From positions 1 through 61,199 of the forward strand of contig NZ_JACJPX010000051.1 in NCBI RefSeq assembly GCF_014696315.1: a DNA stretch of 61,199 nt, read 5' to 3'. The notes under the pieces are model-generated. The model did no database searches. It saw only the letters and a list, made by a program, of their open reading frames with translations, and was not told where the DNA came from. Positions 8,108-18,379 of this stretch are shown here, in pieces (the stretch's first letter is position 1; each line of letters begins with the position of its first letter). Origin of the DNA: Calothrix membranacea FACHB-236 (GTDB lineage: Bacteria; Cyanobacteriota; Cyanobacteriia; Cyanobacteriales; Nostocaceae). A program made the translations under genes and the position numbers.

Positions 8108-9046
8108 TTACTTGCGATAATTATTGAATAACTTAGTTGTTAGATTAGTAATTTTTTCCGGTAAAGAAAGCTTTCTATGACATCCTTTAGCTTGAGATGG
8201 TTGTTTTTCTATCAAGCTTAAATAAGGTAAATCCACAAGATCCTCCGATGTAAACTGTTGTGGAGAACGCCATAGCTTAGGATTCATTTGCTCATGGGTA
8301 AATTTTTTTCCTACACAACCTAAGCAATGAGAACAAGATCCTAAAGGTTCTTCTGATTTTAAATAAGCTAGTAAGTTCTCAAAAAAATCTTCAGAATCAG
8401 TAATTTTAATTCCGTCATTTTGGAGGTTTTCTTTGTTAATAACTTTCGGAATAAACACAGATTGAGGACATTTATAAAAATATCCTTCAGAAACAGTATG
8501 ACATCGCCAAATATGAGCTACAGCGCAAGTTAAATAAATTTTTTGCACTAATTCTGTATTTTCTGTGCCTAATTCTGAATAAGATTCACGGAAGTCATCC
8601 CAATTATAAATCTCTAAAATGGTTTTAGAATCCTTAGCTTTTTGTTTCAATATTTTTAAAGTTTCAGGATTTAGGGGTTTACTTGGATAAAGTGAAATTT
8701 CTATAGCATCTATTTTTTCCCAAAATAGATCCGGTGCTTTTGCAAGTAAATGACCGTTTGTTACCATTTTCACAAACTTAGTTATACCAGATGCACGGAT
8801 TGCTTCAATTATTTGAATTATATTTGGATGTAGTAAAGGTTCTCCCCCAACTAATTTAATTCCTCTTGGAATATAAGCTTTGGATAAAATAGAAAGCTCA
8901 TTGTATATATTTTCTGGATCAGCAATATATTTGGGAAGACCAGGGGATAAATGGGTACAAGCACGGCATGATAAATTGCAATGATGGACTACATTAATTT
9001 CACAATATCGTCCTGTATCAATCTTATTTTTGGATATTGTATACAT
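8108..9046 (-). CDS. Radical SAM protein
   Basis: CNLSCRAC near residues 28-35 is the CxxxCxxC motif that holds the 4Fe-4S cluster of radical SAM enzymes; KLVGGEPLLHP is the GGE motif that binds S-adenosylmethionine, and MVTNGHLL and IEISLYP follow the family order. A C-terminal cysteine cluster (CSHCLGC) may bind a second cluster, as in SPASM or twitch domains. Length is 312 aa. The substrate cannot be told; no peptide precursor or transporter lies next to it. The ATG follows AAGGAAAAAATATT, which contains a reasonable ribosome binding site. Confidence 0.82.
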   Translation of the reverse strand: MYTISKNKIDTGRYCEINVVHHCNLSCRACTHLSPGLPKYIADPENIYNELSILSKAYIPRGIKLVGGEPLLHPNIIQIIEAIRASGITKFVKMVTNGHLLAKAPDLFWEKIDAIEISLYPSKPLNPETLKILKQKAKDSKTILEIYNWDDFRESYSELGTENTELVQKIYLTCAVAHIWRCHTVSEGYFYKCPQSVFIPKVINKENLQNDGIKITDSEDFFENLLAYLKSEEPLGSCSHCLGCVGKKFTHEQMNPKLWRSPQQFTSEDLVDLPYLSLIEKQPSQAKGCHRKLSLPEKITNLTTKLFNNYRK

Positions 9047-9379
9047 AATATTTTTTCCTTATTGAAATATTGTTAACTAACATATCAATTCGGACTGGTT
9101 TTGATAACTTAAATTTATGGCACTACTGAATAATGGAATGATTTTTCCCTATTTGGAACAAAATTCAAATGCTTCAACCACCAATGGATGTCTCATTGAT
9201 ATAACGCCCAATTTATCTTTATTTAACGGGTATTTCGGTGGATTTTGTATGATATTGAGACGACTAGATAATAATTTTATACTAGCCCTGTAACCAGGAT
9301 TGATCACAAGTTAGATAAAATTGTTTACATACTCTGGATGAAAGATATTATTTTGATACATCATTAGAAAATTTAGATT
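9047..9379. other. Intergenic region between divergent genes
   Basis: This 333-base AT-rich gap separates the radical SAM gene from the broken secreted-protein gene. It must hold the promoters for both. I see no strong palindrome or RNA structure. Confidence 0.4.
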
Positions 9380-9871
9380 ATGTTTACCTGTTCTAAACTT
9401 GCTGCTTTGGTTTTAACAAGTTTAAGTTTTTACAGTGTCAGTATATCCACATTATCAACATCTGCAATCGCTGGGGAACCCATTATTGATAGAAACTGCC
9501 GCTATCATCAAAGAACATGAGAAGTATTTCGGCAAATACCACCACGGAATCAAGCTAGAGTATTATCAACATCTCACTTTCAAGTTAATAATCAAAAGTA
9601 CGCTCTACAATTACTAAAATTTCCCAATTCTACAGGGGTTTTATGTCTTTGGAAACCAAATGCTCGGCTACCAGAAAGATTAAGAGATGTGTCGATTATC
9701 CAAAACAAGGTGATTGAAAAACTTGAAAAACATCCTGATCAACCAGCAACTTATATAGTTACAGTCAAAGGTGATGAATCAGGAGATATATTAAACACGG
9801 CTTATAGATTAAACCTAACTAATCCCGAACAACCAAAAGTGACACCGTTAATCAGAGTGTACAAAAAATAG
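9380..9871 (+). pseudogene. Secreted-protein gene broken by one in-frame TGA
   Basis: From the ATG at 9380 to the TAG ending at 9871 one frame stays open for 164 codons except for a single TGA at 9518-9520 (codon 47). The first 46 codons encode a clear signal peptide (KLAALVLTSLSFYSVSIS, then TSAIAGEP) and the rest a small, basic, beta-rich domain that includes ATYIVTVKGDE. The frame on both sides is the same, so a single base change or sequencing error explains the break better than a frameshift. I do not recognise the family. Two 60-residue open frames that can be drawn here at 9435-9617 (another frame) and 9689-9871 (the tail of this one) are not separate genes. Confidence 0.7.
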
Positions 9872-9970
9872 AAGAGTGTTTTGGTTTGATGCTACGCGAT
9901 CGCATCTTCTCACTGTACTTCAGCAATGGCCAATCATAAATGATGCGATCGCCCCCCAACTCACACATGA

Positions 9971-11695
9971 CTAACTAAACTGTTGAGCATAAAACCTAGC
10001 ATAGCGACGTTGAAACGCTAACAGTTCTTCATGGGTTCCTGATTCGACAATTTGACCTTGTTCTAGTACTAAAATGCGATCGCATCTTTTCACTGTACTT
10101 AAACGGTGAGCAATAATAAATACAGTCCGCCCTTGCATCAGTCTTTCTAAAGCTTCCTGTACCAAGGCTTCTGACTCAGAATCTAAGGCTGATGTCGCTT
10201 CATCAAGTATCAAAATTTGCGGGTTGAGCAGCACAGCACGAGCGATCGCAATTCTTTGTCTTTGTCCGCCTGATAAATTTACCCCACGTTCGCCTACCCA
10301 AGTATCATAACCCTCTGGTAGCTGGGTAATAAAATTGTGGGCGTTAGCAATTTTCGCGGCTGCTTCCACTTCTGAAATTGCAAATGAATCTTGTCCAAAA
10401 GCGATATTTTGGGCAATTGTGCCAGAAAACATGATAGTTTCTTGGGGAACAATGCCGATTTGTCGCCGCAGGCTATAAAGCGTGACATCGCGAATATCGA
10501 CATCATCAATCAATATTTGCCCAGATTCCGGATCGTAGAAACGAGGTAGCAGATTTACAAACGTGGTTTTACCAGCACCAGAAGCACCCACAAGGGCGAT
10601 CGCTTCTCCTGGTAATGCTAATAAATTAATATTTTTGATTACAGATTCACCAGCTTTGTAGGCAAAGGAAACATGGCGATATTCTACCTTGCCTTGCACA
10701 GGTGGGAGAGCGATCGCATTAGGCTTTTCTAAAACTGTGGGTTGAATTGCTAATAATTCAAAAACTCGGTCAACGGATGCCTCGCCTTGCTTAAATTCGT
10801 TGTAATTATTAGTAGTATGACCGATGGGGTCAATTAACAACGCCGCCGCTGTGAGGTAGCTGAAAAACTCGCCGACAGTTAAGTTGCGTTGGGAAATTTG
10901 CCATCCTCCCACTAACAAGAGTGATAAAGCACTTAAAGCTTCGAGAAAGCCGATAATGGGAATTTGAATGGCTTTGAGGCGTTCGGCTGAGTATTTGGCT
11001 TTGAGGCTGCGTTCTGCTTCATGGCTAAACCGCACCATTTCGTAGGTTTCGGCTGCAAAAGCTTGGACTAACCGAATTCCGCTGAAAACTTCTGTGAGGA
11101 TAGCCGATAAACTAGAAACTCGATTTTGGCTGCGACGAGAATATTTCTGTAACCTTTCGCCAAACCAACCAATCAAAATCCCCATCAGTGGTGCCACAAT
11201 CACCGTTGCTAGGGTTAGCTGCCAATTCAAGTAAATCATATAAATTGGAATTGCCAGCAATTGCAACACACAGGGGATTAAATCGTGAAATATTTTATTG
11301 ACTACTTCCCCAATCCTGTCAATATCCTCAGTCAATCGGTAAGATAAATCACCTGCTTTTGCGGTTTCAAAATAGCTCAGGTTGAGTTTTTGTAGATGTC
11401 CGTAAACTTGCTTGCGGAGCAGAAACGCTACTCTTAAAGCAGCCTGCGCCATGTAGATATCTTGCACAGACTGAAAAAAGCCACGTACTAGAAATACTAC
11501 AGCACAGATGCCAGCTATTTGTGCGATCGCTACTACATTACCTTCTCCAAAGGGCGTTGCTAATTTACCCGCGAGATTGATGAGTGTTAAGGTCGCCAGC
11601 ACATATCCGATAATGCCAATAAATCCTTTGGTGATGGTTTGCCACTGGGTTCGGATATAAGGTAGCAGTTGCCAATAATTAGATCGCGTTTTCAA
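9971..11695 (-). CDS. ABC exporter, fused membrane and ATPase domains
   Basis: This is a 574-aa half-transporter of the MsbA/HepA type. The N-terminal 310 residues carry about six membrane helices, with the coupling region ETAKAGDLSYRLTEDIDRI. The C-terminal ATPase has Walker A GASGAGKTT, Q-loop IGIVPQETIMFSG, signature LSGGQRQRIAIARA, Walker B ILILDEATSALDSE and the switch His in IIAHRLSTVKRCD. It would work as a homodimer in the cytoplasmic membrane and export a lipid, glycolipid or similar molecule. It resembles exporters used for heterocyst envelope or lipopolysaccharide assembly, but nothing nearby fixes the cargo. Confidence 0.9.
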   Translation of the reverse strand: MKTRSNYWQLLPYIRTQWQTITKGFIGIIGYVLATLTLINLAGKLATPFGEGNVVAIAQIAGICAVVFLVRGFFQSVQDIYMAQAALRVAFLLRKQVYGHLQKLNLSYFETAKAGDLSYRLTEDIDRIGEVVNKIFHDLIPCVLQLLAIPIYMIYLNWQLTLATVIVAPLMGILIGWFGERLQKYSRRSQNRVSSLSAILTEVFSGIRLVQAFAAETYEMVRFSHEAERSLKAKYSAERLKAIQIPIIGFLEALSALSLLLVGGWQISQRNLTVGEFFSYLTAAALLIDPIGHTTNNYNEFKQGEASVDRVFELLAIQPTVLEKPNAIALPPVQGKVEYRHVSFAYKAGESVIKNINLLALPGEAIALVGASGAGKTTFVNLLPRFYDPESGQILIDDVDIRDVTLYSLRRQIGIVPQETIMFSGTIAQNIAFGQDSFAISEVEAAAKIANAHNFITQLPEGYDTWVGERGVNLSGGQRQRIAIARAVLLNPQILILDEATSALDSESEALVQEALERLMQGRTVFIIAHRLSTVKRCDRILVLEQGQIVESGTHEELLAFQRRYARFYAQQFS

Positions 11696-12218
11696 GCTGT
11701 CACATCCACAATAATTTCTTTCTTTGTTTGACGCTATCAGTTTTTGTGGAGTTTCTGAATAGTTAGGCGAAAAAAACTTACAGCAACAGATGATTAGTGT
11801 TCTGAGGATTGTGTGTGGTTAATTTTGATGTGGGTTACTACCTAATCATCTTTGTAGTTGAAATGTGCTATTGGCTTCATCAAGTTTCTGTGTTAATACA
11901 GTTTTATGCCTGAAGTGAATTAGAAACGCTGCTGATATCTTAAAGGTTCATAGATTCACTCAAAATTATATTTTGGGTGAATTTATCAAATTCCAAGCGT
12001 TTTAAGACTCTGTTTACATTAAACATGAGTTAGATATTTTTATTACCTTTTATAATAGCGTTTTTCAATCTAGTGATGTACGTTTTTAAAACTGCTTGTT
12101 TTGATATAAAAATTTGTGTTTCCTTACTTCATTGGACTGGGAAACCTTGTATAGAAGAATATTGGATTTAGATAAACACCACAAATAGAGATGAAAATTA
12201 ATTTCAAAGGTAAGAATT
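11696..12218. other. Intergenic region, 523 bases
   Basis: AT-rich gap between the divergent ABC exporter and HNH-nuclease genes. I see no gene, repeat array or convincing RNA structure. Confidence 0.4.
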
Positions 12219-13082
12219 ATGGATATAAATGGTAAATACGTAAAGCAAGTTCTATATATTAATCTTGGTGAAGGTAATAAATGGGCTGAGGATTGCTTCT
12301 ACAAAGATAATACTATTCGTTTAGGCTATCTAGAGATAGATCATCAACTTTGTCTTGAAGCTAAATGGACTGAAGTGGAACAAGAATTAAGAAGATTCCG
12401 CAAAGCCGATGAAAAGCAAATTCAAAAATATCTCAAACAAATCCAAAGATTCTATGAATGTCGTGAAGACACTTTATGGATAACTTGTTTTCAAAAAAAA
12501 TTATGGTGGTGTTTTGCCAAAAATGAAGTAACTCAGCGACATGATGATAAATCGAAAGAGCGGGCTGTTGTTGGTAAATGGAATTGTGATAATATTTTAG
12601 GTGAGCCTATTGATGTTAAAAATTTTGGTAAAGATAAACCTTGTTGTAGACAAACTATTTGCTCTATAAATTATCTGAAACAAGATATTATTTTAGAAGC
12701 AATCAACGCAGGAGAATATCAACAAGATGTAAATGATTTATTTGGAGACTTTCCGCACTTAAAAAATGAAAAACAAGAAGTCGTTGTCCAACGGATAAAA
12801 AGGTTTCAACAGATTGTTGTACAAATAAAAAATAAATATCGAAATCGCTGCCAATTTGAGAATTGTGGCTTTACTTTTAAAAAACATGATGGCAGTTTTT
12901 ATTCTGAGGCGCATCATTTACACTATTTATCTAAAGAAGGTTCACAAGAAGAAGATAATGTTGTAATTTTATGCCCCAATCACCATAGGATGGTACATTA
13001 CTGTAATGTGGAGGTTGGAGAAAAGCTAAATAATAAACGTTTTATCAAAATTAATGGACAGGGTTACTATTTAATTTATTAA
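12219..13082 (+). CDS. HNH nuclease-domain protein with unknown N-terminal domain
   Basis: The C-terminal 75 residues are an HNH domain: CQFENCGFTF supplies the first zinc cysteines, EAHHLHYL the catalytic histidine pair, and VVILCPNHHRMVHY the last metal ligands. The N-terminal 190 residues (for example IRLGYLEIDHQ and EDTLWITCFQKKLWWCFAK) do not match a family I can name; the pattern recalls the small sensor domains placed before HNH nucleases in restriction-like or defence proteins. The gene is low in GC, lacks HIP1 sites, and stands alone between an ABC exporter and the suf cluster, which fits an acquired gene. Cleavage of modified or foreign DNA is an inference only. Confidence 0.75.
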   Translation: MDINGKYVKQVLYINLGEGNKWAEDCFYKDNTIRLGYLEIDHQLCLEAKWTEVEQELRRFRKADEKQIQKYLKQIQRFYECREDTLWITCFQKKLWWCFAKNEVTQRHDDKSKERAVVGKWNCDNILGEPIDVKNFGKDKPCCRQTICSINYLKQDIILEAINAGEYQQDVNDLFGDFPHLKNEKQEVVVQRIKRFQQIVVQIKNKYRNRCQFENCGFTFKKHDGSFYSEAHHLHYLSKEGSQEEDNVVILCPNHHRMVHYCNVEVGEKLNNKRFIKINGQGYYLIY

Positions 13083-13271
13083 TAATATGTGAGATGCTAA
13101 ACTCCTACGAACAATCTATCTGTATTAAGATAAAGGGGTAAATAATATAACCCGGATTGCTAGAACACACCAGACATCAAAATTTAACCCATTAAAAATT
13201 AAATTGTGCCAATTATTAGCCTCATATATAGCTAATAGTTGACACAATTAATCTGAAGATATTGTCGATTT

Positions 13272-14534
13272 TTAGCCGAAGATTCCCGCGAAAAATTCCA
13301 GAGTATCCTTCAACGCCTTGATGAAAATATCAATTTCCTCACGGGTATTGTAGAAAGATAAACTTGCCCGTGCAGTGCCCGCAATATTTAAATAGCGGTG
13401 TAATGGTTGAGTGCAGTGATGTCCAGCACGGATAGCTACACCTTCTTGATCTAATAATGTAGATAAGTCGTTGGCGTGGACTTCGGAAGTTGTAAATGAG
13501 GCTAAAGCGGCTCTACCTTCTCCTTTAGCATCTGGCTTGGGGCCATAAATCCGCACTTGGGGAATTTGTTCTAATTGTTGGAACAAATAAGCTGTTAATT
13601 CTGCTTCATAGGCATGGATTTTATCCATACCAATACTAGTAAGATAATCTATAGCAGCACCAAGAGCGATCGCTTCTCCAATTGCAGGTGTACCCGCTTC
13701 AAATTTATGGGGTAATTCTGCATAGGTAGAATGGTCTAAATAGACTTCTGCAATCATCTCACCACCACCGAAAAATGGTGGCATTGCTTCTAGTAATTCT
13801 AACTTGCCATATAAGAATCCTATGCCAGTTGGGGCACACATTTTATGACCTGAGGCTACTAACCAATCACAGTCTATTTGTTGTACATCAATGGACATAT
13901 GGGGGACACTTTGGCAAGCATCCATTAAGAATTTCGCGCCGTATCTGTGAGCAATCGTAGCTATTTCTTGGACTGGATTAATACAACCCAAGGTGTTAGA
14001 AACATGAACTACTGACACCAGTTTTGTTTTTTCGGAAATCAGCGTTTTAAACTGTTCCAAATCAAATGTTTCTTCTGGTGTCAGTTCGACAAACTTGAGT
14101 ACCGCACCTGTTTTTTGTGCCACAAATTGCCAAGGAACAATATTACTGTGGTGTTCCATCACCGAGAGAATAATTTCATCTCCTGGCTGCAAATTGTTCA
14201 TTCCCCAGCTATAAGCTACCAAGTTAATTGCTTCACTCGCGTTGCGGGTGTAGACAATTTCTTGACGCGATGCAGCATTGATAAATTTGGCTACTTTATC
14301 TCTAGCACCTTCATACGCGTCGGTAGCTTTAGCACTGAGAATATGGGCACCCCGATGGACGTTGGCATTATACTGCTCGTAATAATCTCGCAGAGTATTT
14401 AATACTGGTAGAGGTTTTTGAGAAGTAGCAGCATTATCCAGGTAAACTAAGGGTTTACCATTGACTATCTGACGCAAGATAGGGAAGTCAATACGTACTT
14501 GATCGGCTAAGGTTTTGGTAGAAGTAAAAGTCAT
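13272..14534 (-). CDS. sufS: Cysteine desulfurase SufS
   Basis: SufS removes sulfur from cysteine, with pyridoxal phosphate, and supplies it for Fe-S cluster assembly on SufBCD. The 420-aa protein has the group II features: [12 protein letters not shown] near the N-terminus, [10 protein letters not shown], the PLP lysine in [18 protein letters not shown], and the active cysteine in [16 protein letters not shown] (Cys374). It is the last gene of sufBCDS. The 41-base gap after sufD is filled by short degenerate repeats. Confidence 0.96.
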   Translation of the reverse strand: MTFTSTKTLADQVRIDFPILRQIVNGKPLVYLDNAATSQKPLPVLNTLRDYYEQYNANVHRGAHILSAKATDAYEGARDKVAKFINAASRQEIVYTRNASEAINLVAYSWGMNNLQPGDEIILSVMEHHSNIVPWQFVAQKTGAVLKFVELTPEETFDLEQFKTLISEKTKLVSVVHVSNTLGCINPVQEIATIAHRYGAKFLMDACQSVPHMSIDVQQIDCDWLVASGHKMCAPTGIGFLYGKLELLEAMPPFFGGGEMIAEVYLDHSTYAELPHKFEAGTPAIGEAIALGAAIDYLTSIGMDKIHAYEAELTAYLFQQLEQIPQVRIYGPKPDAKGEGRAALASFTTSEVHANDLSTLLDQEGVAIRAGHHCTQPLHRYLNIAGTARASLSFYNTREEIDIFIKALKDTLEFFAGIFG

Positions 14535-14575
14535 TGGTAATTAATGATTTGTCATTTGTCCTATGTCATTTGTCC
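14535..14575. repeat. Short degenerate repeats inside the suf operon
   Basis: The whole sufD-sufS spacer consists of GACAAATGAC-type units (read on the minus strand), starting within the sufD stop codon region and ending next to the sufS ATG. The same units occur at 5205-5303 and 19160-19210. Confidence 0.7.
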
Positions 14576-15922
14576 TTAGTCATTAGATGTCTTAAGACTC
14601 TTGACTGTGTTTAATAGACTTTCCCGTAGAGAGGGAACTGGTATTTGATTAATGATTTCAGCAGCAAAAGCGTTAATTAACAAATTTCGGGCGGCGTTTT
14701 CATCAATGCCCCGACTTTGCAGATAAAATATTTCATCATCTTCTAACTGGCTAACGGTAGCACCGTGAGCGCATTTGACGTTATCTGCTGTAATTTCTAG
14801 TTGGGGTTTGGTATCAACTCTGGCTTTGGATGATAGTAGCAAATTCCGATTTAATTGTGCTGCATCTGTGAGCTGTGCTGGTTTGGGCACAAAAACCTTG
14901 CCATTGAATACAGCATGGGCGCGATCGCCTACAATACATTTGTGCAATTGCTTACTTGTACCATAGGGATGATTAAGGGCGATCGCACTGTGAGTATCAC
15001 CTAACTGATTACCAAAAATTACTGTCAACCCGTTGAGGGTGGTTTGAGTTTGTTCGCCAGTTTGCAAAATCTCTAAATTATGGCGTGACAGCTTGCCACC
15101 AAAGCTAATAGCATGACAGGTATAGCGGCTATCACGAGCCTGAGCGATCGCAGTTTTGCCAATATGGAAAGCCTCTACACTTTCGCGCTCAACTCTAGTG
15201 TGACTGACTTCGGCATTCTCAGCTAGCCAAATTTCCGTAACTGCATTGGTGAAGTAAACTCCCTCCTCTGCGTTCTCTGCGCCTCTGCGGTTCGTAAACT
15301 CTTCTACTAAAGTCACCTGTGAACCGCTTTCCGCTACCACCAAACAACGTGGCTGCGAAATCGTTGCTTTTTCCCCTGCAACTGTAATAAATAACAAGTG
15401 AATTGGCGTTGCAACTGCTACATTCTTCTTCACCAATACCACGGCTGCATCAGTCAAACCAGCAGTATTCAGAGCAGTGAAAACTTCTTGCTGTCCTTCA
15501 CTTTGAGCTAAATACTGCCGCACTCGTTCCTGTTCAGCCACATGTAAAGCTGTCAAATTACTCACAACTACACCCGCAGGTAAATCTGCAATTGCGGATA
15601 ATTCTGGTGCGTACACACCGTTAACAAATACCAAACGGCTATTAGCGGCTTCTGGTAAAGTGAGCGCAGCAATATCTGTAGAGATTAATTGCTTCTCTAC
15701 CTGAAATTCCACCTTTCGCAACCCGGACAAATCTGTAAAGCGCCATTCTTCATCGCGGGTGGTAGGAACAGTGGAATGACGCACCACATTAGCAGCAGCT
15801 TGGCTAACTTCTTGTAACCAACCTGCTGCTGGTTGTGCTGTTACCTGTGCTAATAAGCCAGTGAGATAGTCATCTCTATCCAGCAAACTAGAAATTGAAC
15901 TGGGGGAAACTTGAATAGTCAT
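14576..15922 (-). CDS. sufD: Fe-S cluster assembly protein SufD
   Basis: SufD pairs with SufB and the ATPase SufC to form the scaffold on which Fe-S clusters are built. The 448-aa protein has the C-terminal beta-helix family pattern: FGGKLSRHNLEI, the HKCIVGDRAHAVFNGKV block, SKARVDTKPQLEI, and the conserved VKCAHGATVSQLEDDEIFYL. Its ATG overlaps the sufC stop codon by one base (TAATG), so translation is probably coupled. Around residues 208-220 (EFTNRRGAENAEEGVY) there is an insert encoded by a dispersed cyanobacterial repeat, described separately. Confidence 0.95.
   Translation of the reverse strand: MTIQVSPSSISSLLDRDDYLTGLLAQVTAQPAAGWLQEVSQAAANVVRHSTVPTTRDEEWRFTDLSGLRKVEFQVEKQLISTDIAALTLPEAANSRLVFVNGVYAPELSAIADLPAGVVVSNLTALHVAEQERVRQYLAQSEGQQEVFTALNTAGLTDAAVVLVKKNVAVATPIHLLFITVAGEKATISQPRCLVVAESGSQVTLVEEFTNRRGAENAEEGVYFTNAVTEIWLAENAEVSHTRVERESVEAFHIGKTAIAQARDSRYTCHAISFGGKLSRHNLEILQTGEQTQTTLNGLTVIFGNQLGDTHSAIALNHPYGTSKQLHKCIVGDRAHAVFNGKVFVPKPAQLTDAAQLNRNLLLSSKARVDTKPQLEITADNVKCAHGATVSQLEDDEIFYLQSRGIDENAARNLLINAFAAEIINQIPVPSLRESLLNTVKSLKTSND
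15261..15295 (-). repeat. Dispersed repeat read through inside sufD
   Basis: On the minus strand this stretch reads as tandem GCAGAGG / GCAGAGAAC units and encodes NRRGAENAEE within SufD. The same DNA motif and its peptide recur, as far as I remember, in many unrelated places in Nostoc-type genomes, usually between genes. Here it keeps the reading frame. Confidence 0.65.
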
Positions 15923-16710
15923 TACACACCCACCTCAACCGCATCTGCTTCCAGAATCCAGTCATAACCGCGAGATTCTAACTCTAGCGCCAATTCTTTA
16001 CCACCAGTAGTAAGAATTCGTCCGTGTGCCATCACATGCACAAAGTCAGGCACAATATAGTCGAGTAAGCGCTGATAGTGAGTAATCAAAATTGTGGCAT
16101 TGTCGGGGCTTGCTAGATGGTTTACCCCACCAGCAACAATTTTCAGCGCATCAATATCTAAACCAGAATCGGTTTCATCCAAAATTGCTAACTTTGGTTC
16201 TAGTAGCGCCATTTGCAAAATTTCATTCCGCTTCTTCTCACCACCAGAAAATCCTTCATTGACACTACGGCTGAGGAAAGAGGGATTCATCTTCACCACT
16301 TCCAACTTTTCCTCTACCAAATCGTCAAAATCAAAAGCATCCAGTTCTTCTAAACCTTGTGCTTTGCGGCGAGAATTATATGCGACGCGCAAGAAATCTA
16401 AATTGCTGACACCAGGAATTTCTAGGGGATATTGAAACGCTAAAAATACACCACTTCTCGCCCGTTCTTCTGCTTCCAATTCCAGCAGATTTTGTCCTTG
16501 GAAAATTACCTCGCCACCAGTAACTTCATAAGCTGGATGTCCCGCCAATACTTTAGAAAAGGTACTCTTTCCAGAACCGTTCGGCCCCATAATCGCATGG
16601 ATTTCGCCTGCACGAACTTCCAGATTCACGCCCTTCAGAATCGGTGTCCCATCAACTGTAGCTGTCAGATCCTTAACTGACAGTACAACTTCACTATTTT
16701 CAACAATCAT
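15922..16710 (-). CDS. sufC: Fe-S cluster assembly ATPase SufC
   Basis: SufC is the ABC-type ATPase that drives the SufB-SufD scaffold; it is cytoplasmic and has no membrane domain. The 262-aa protein shows Walker [10 protein letters not shown], the Q-loop in [13 protein letters not shown], the SufC-specific signature [14 protein letters not shown], and Walker [15 protein letters not shown]. It lies 56 bases after sufB and overlaps sufD by one base. Confidence 0.96.
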   Translation of the reverse strand: MIVENSEVVLSVKDLTATVDGTPILKGVNLEVRAGEIHAIMGPNGSGKSTFSKVLAGHPAYEVTGGEVIFQGQNLLELEAEERARSGVFLAFQYPLEIPGVSNLDFLRVAYNSRRKAQGLEELDAFDFDDLVEEKLEVVKMNPSFLSRSVNEGFSGGEKKRNEILQMALLEPKLAILDETDSGLDIDALKIVAGGVNHLASPDNATILITHYQRLLDYIVPDFVHVMAHGRILTTGGKELALELESRGYDWILEADAVEVGV

Positions 16711-16766
16711 GTTCTCTCTCTCTTGTCTCTCTCAGTTCGTAGTCAACGGTTCAGTGCGGTTGAATC

Positions 16767-18206
16767 TTAACCAACACTACCTTCTAATTTCAGGCTCAAT
16801 AATTTATCAGCTTCCACTGCAAATTCCATTGGTAGCTGATTAAACACATCCTTGCAAAAGCCGCTAATCATCATCGAAATAGCATCTTCTGCCGAAATGC
16901 CCCTTTGGGCAAAGTAAAATAGCTGATCTTCCCCAATTTTGGAAGTAGAAGCTTCATGTTCTACCTTGGCACTGTTATTTTGTACCTGAATATAGGGGAA
17001 AGTATTGGCATGGGCATTATCCCCAATCAGCATGGAGTCGCACTGAGAATAATTTCTCGCACCTTCAGCTTTCGGGTTAACTTTTACCAAACCGCGATAG
17101 CTGTTGCTGGATTTACCCGCAGAAATACCTTTAGAAATAATTGTGCTGCGAGTGTTTTTACCAACATGAATCATCTTGGTACCTGTGTCGGCTTGCTGCA
17201 TATGATTTGTCAGCGCCACCGAGTAAAATTCACCCACAGAGTTATCACCCACTAATACGCAGCTGGGATATTTCCAAGTAATCGCTGAACCTGTTTCTAC
17301 CTGAGTCCAAGAAATTTTGGAATTGACACCCTGACACAAACCACGCTTGGTAACAAAGTTATAAATTCCACCTTTACCGTTAGCATCACCGGCGTACCAG
17401 TTCTGCACTGTGGAGTATTTAATTTCGGCGTTATCCAAAGCAACTAGTTCTACAACAGCAGCGTGTAGTTGATTGCTGTCATACATTGGCGCAGTACAAC
17501 CTTCCAGGTAGGAAACATAGCTACCTTCTTCAGCCACAATCAATGTCCGTTCAAATTGTCCTGTATCACCAGAGTTGATGCGGAAGTAGGTAGACAGTTC
17601 CATTGGGCATTTTACGCCTTTAGGAATATAAACAAAGGAACCATCGCTAAATACAGCCGCGTTCAGCGCTGCAAAGTAATTGTCAGCTACCGGAACGACA
17701 CTACCCAGATATTTCTTGATCAGTTCTGGATGTTCCCGCAGTGCTTCAGAAATTGAGCAGAAAATTACGCCATCTTTAGCTAGCTTTTCCTTAAAAGTTG
17801 TGGCGACGGAAACGCTATCAAAAATTGCATCAACGGCGACGTTGGCTAGACGCTTTTGTTCAGTTAGGGGAATACCTAACTTTTCAAAGGTTTCTAACAG
17901 GGTGGGATCAACTTCATCCAAACTTTCCAGCTTCTGCTTTTTCTGCTTGGGAGCTGAATAGTAGATGATATCCTGGTAATCTATTGGTGGATACTTGACA
18001 TTAGGCCAAGTTGGTTCTGTCATTTTCAGCCACTGGCGATACGCTCTGAGGCGAAACTCCAGCATAAATTCCGGCTCTTCTTTCTTGGCGGAAATTAAGC
18101 GGATAATGTCCTCGTTTAGTCCACGCGGAATAGTGTCGGCTTCAATATCTGTGACAAAGCCGTACTTGTAAGGTTGGTTGACTAAGGTTTTGACAGTGGC
18201 ACTCAT
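16767..18206 (-). CDS. sufB: Fe-S cluster scaffold protein SufB
   Basis: SufB is the core scaffold of the SUF pathway. From the ATG at 18206 the protein has 479 residues, the usual cyanobacterial length, and starts [18 protein letters not shown] longer frame opens 25 codons upstream at 18281, but its extra residues look like leader sequence, and GAGAGATTACCG just before 18206 gives a ribosome binding site. Family blocks include [60 protein letters not shown] and [18 protein letters not shown]. It is the first gene of sufBCDS, reading away from sufR. Confidence 0.96.
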   Translation of the reverse strand: MSATVKTLVNQPYKYGFVTDIEADTIPRGLNEDIIRLISAKKEEPEFMLEFRLRAYRQWLKMTEPTWPNVKYPPIDYQDIIYYSAPKQKKQKLESLDEVDPTLLETFEKLGIPLTEQKRLANVAVDAIFDSVSVATTFKEKLAKDGVIFCSISEALREHPELIKKYLGSVVPVADNYFAALNAAVFSDGSFVYIPKGVKCPMELSTYFRINSGDTGQFERTLIVAEEGSYVSYLEGCTAPMYDSNQLHAAVVELVALDNAEIKYSTVQNWYAGDANGKGGIYNFVTKRGLCQGVNSKISWTQVETGSAITWKYPSCVLVGDNSVGEFYSVALTNHMQQADTGTKMIHVGKNTRSTIISKGISAGKSSNSYRGLVKVNPKAEGARNYSQCDSMLIGDNAHANTFPYIQVQNNSAKVEHEASTSKIGEDQLFYFAQRGISAEDAISMMISGFCKDVFNQLPMEFAVEADKLLSLKLEGSVG

Positions 18207-18334
18207 CGGTAGTAATCTCTCGTGTTCTTTAGGATCTCTCTCTAGGATTCGGAGACGGGCTTGGTTTGAGCCGATTCCCATCTCGCGTTACTGAGTGGTT
18301 ACACGGCTGTTACAATAGGAATTGAGACTAAAAC

Positions 18335-18349
18335 AACAACAATGTTGTT
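18335..18349. promoter_or_regulatory. SufR operator, site 1
   Basis: AACAACAATGTTGTT is a perfect inverted repeat (six-base arms, AAT centre) in the divergent sufB-sufR region. It matches the CAAC-N-GTTG type site bound by SufR in cyanobacteria. An identical copy lies 45 bases away. Confidence 0.85.
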
Positions 18350-18379
18350 TAATGTATCTTCATTTTACGCTAAATTAAC

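Noticed and set aside
8108-9046. Peptide natural-product (RiPP) cluster around the radical SAM gene
   Set aside because: No precursor peptide, protease or exporter is linked; the ABC exporter at 9971 is on the same strand but separated by a broken gene and is of the lipid-exporter type.
9435-9617. 60-aa open frame
   Set aside because: It lies in a different frame from the 164-codon secreted-protein frame that covers it and has no ribosome binding site.
18207-18281. 25-codon N-terminal extension of SufB
   Set aside because: The residues are not part of the SufB family start, and GAGAGATT before the ATG at 18206 gives a better start.
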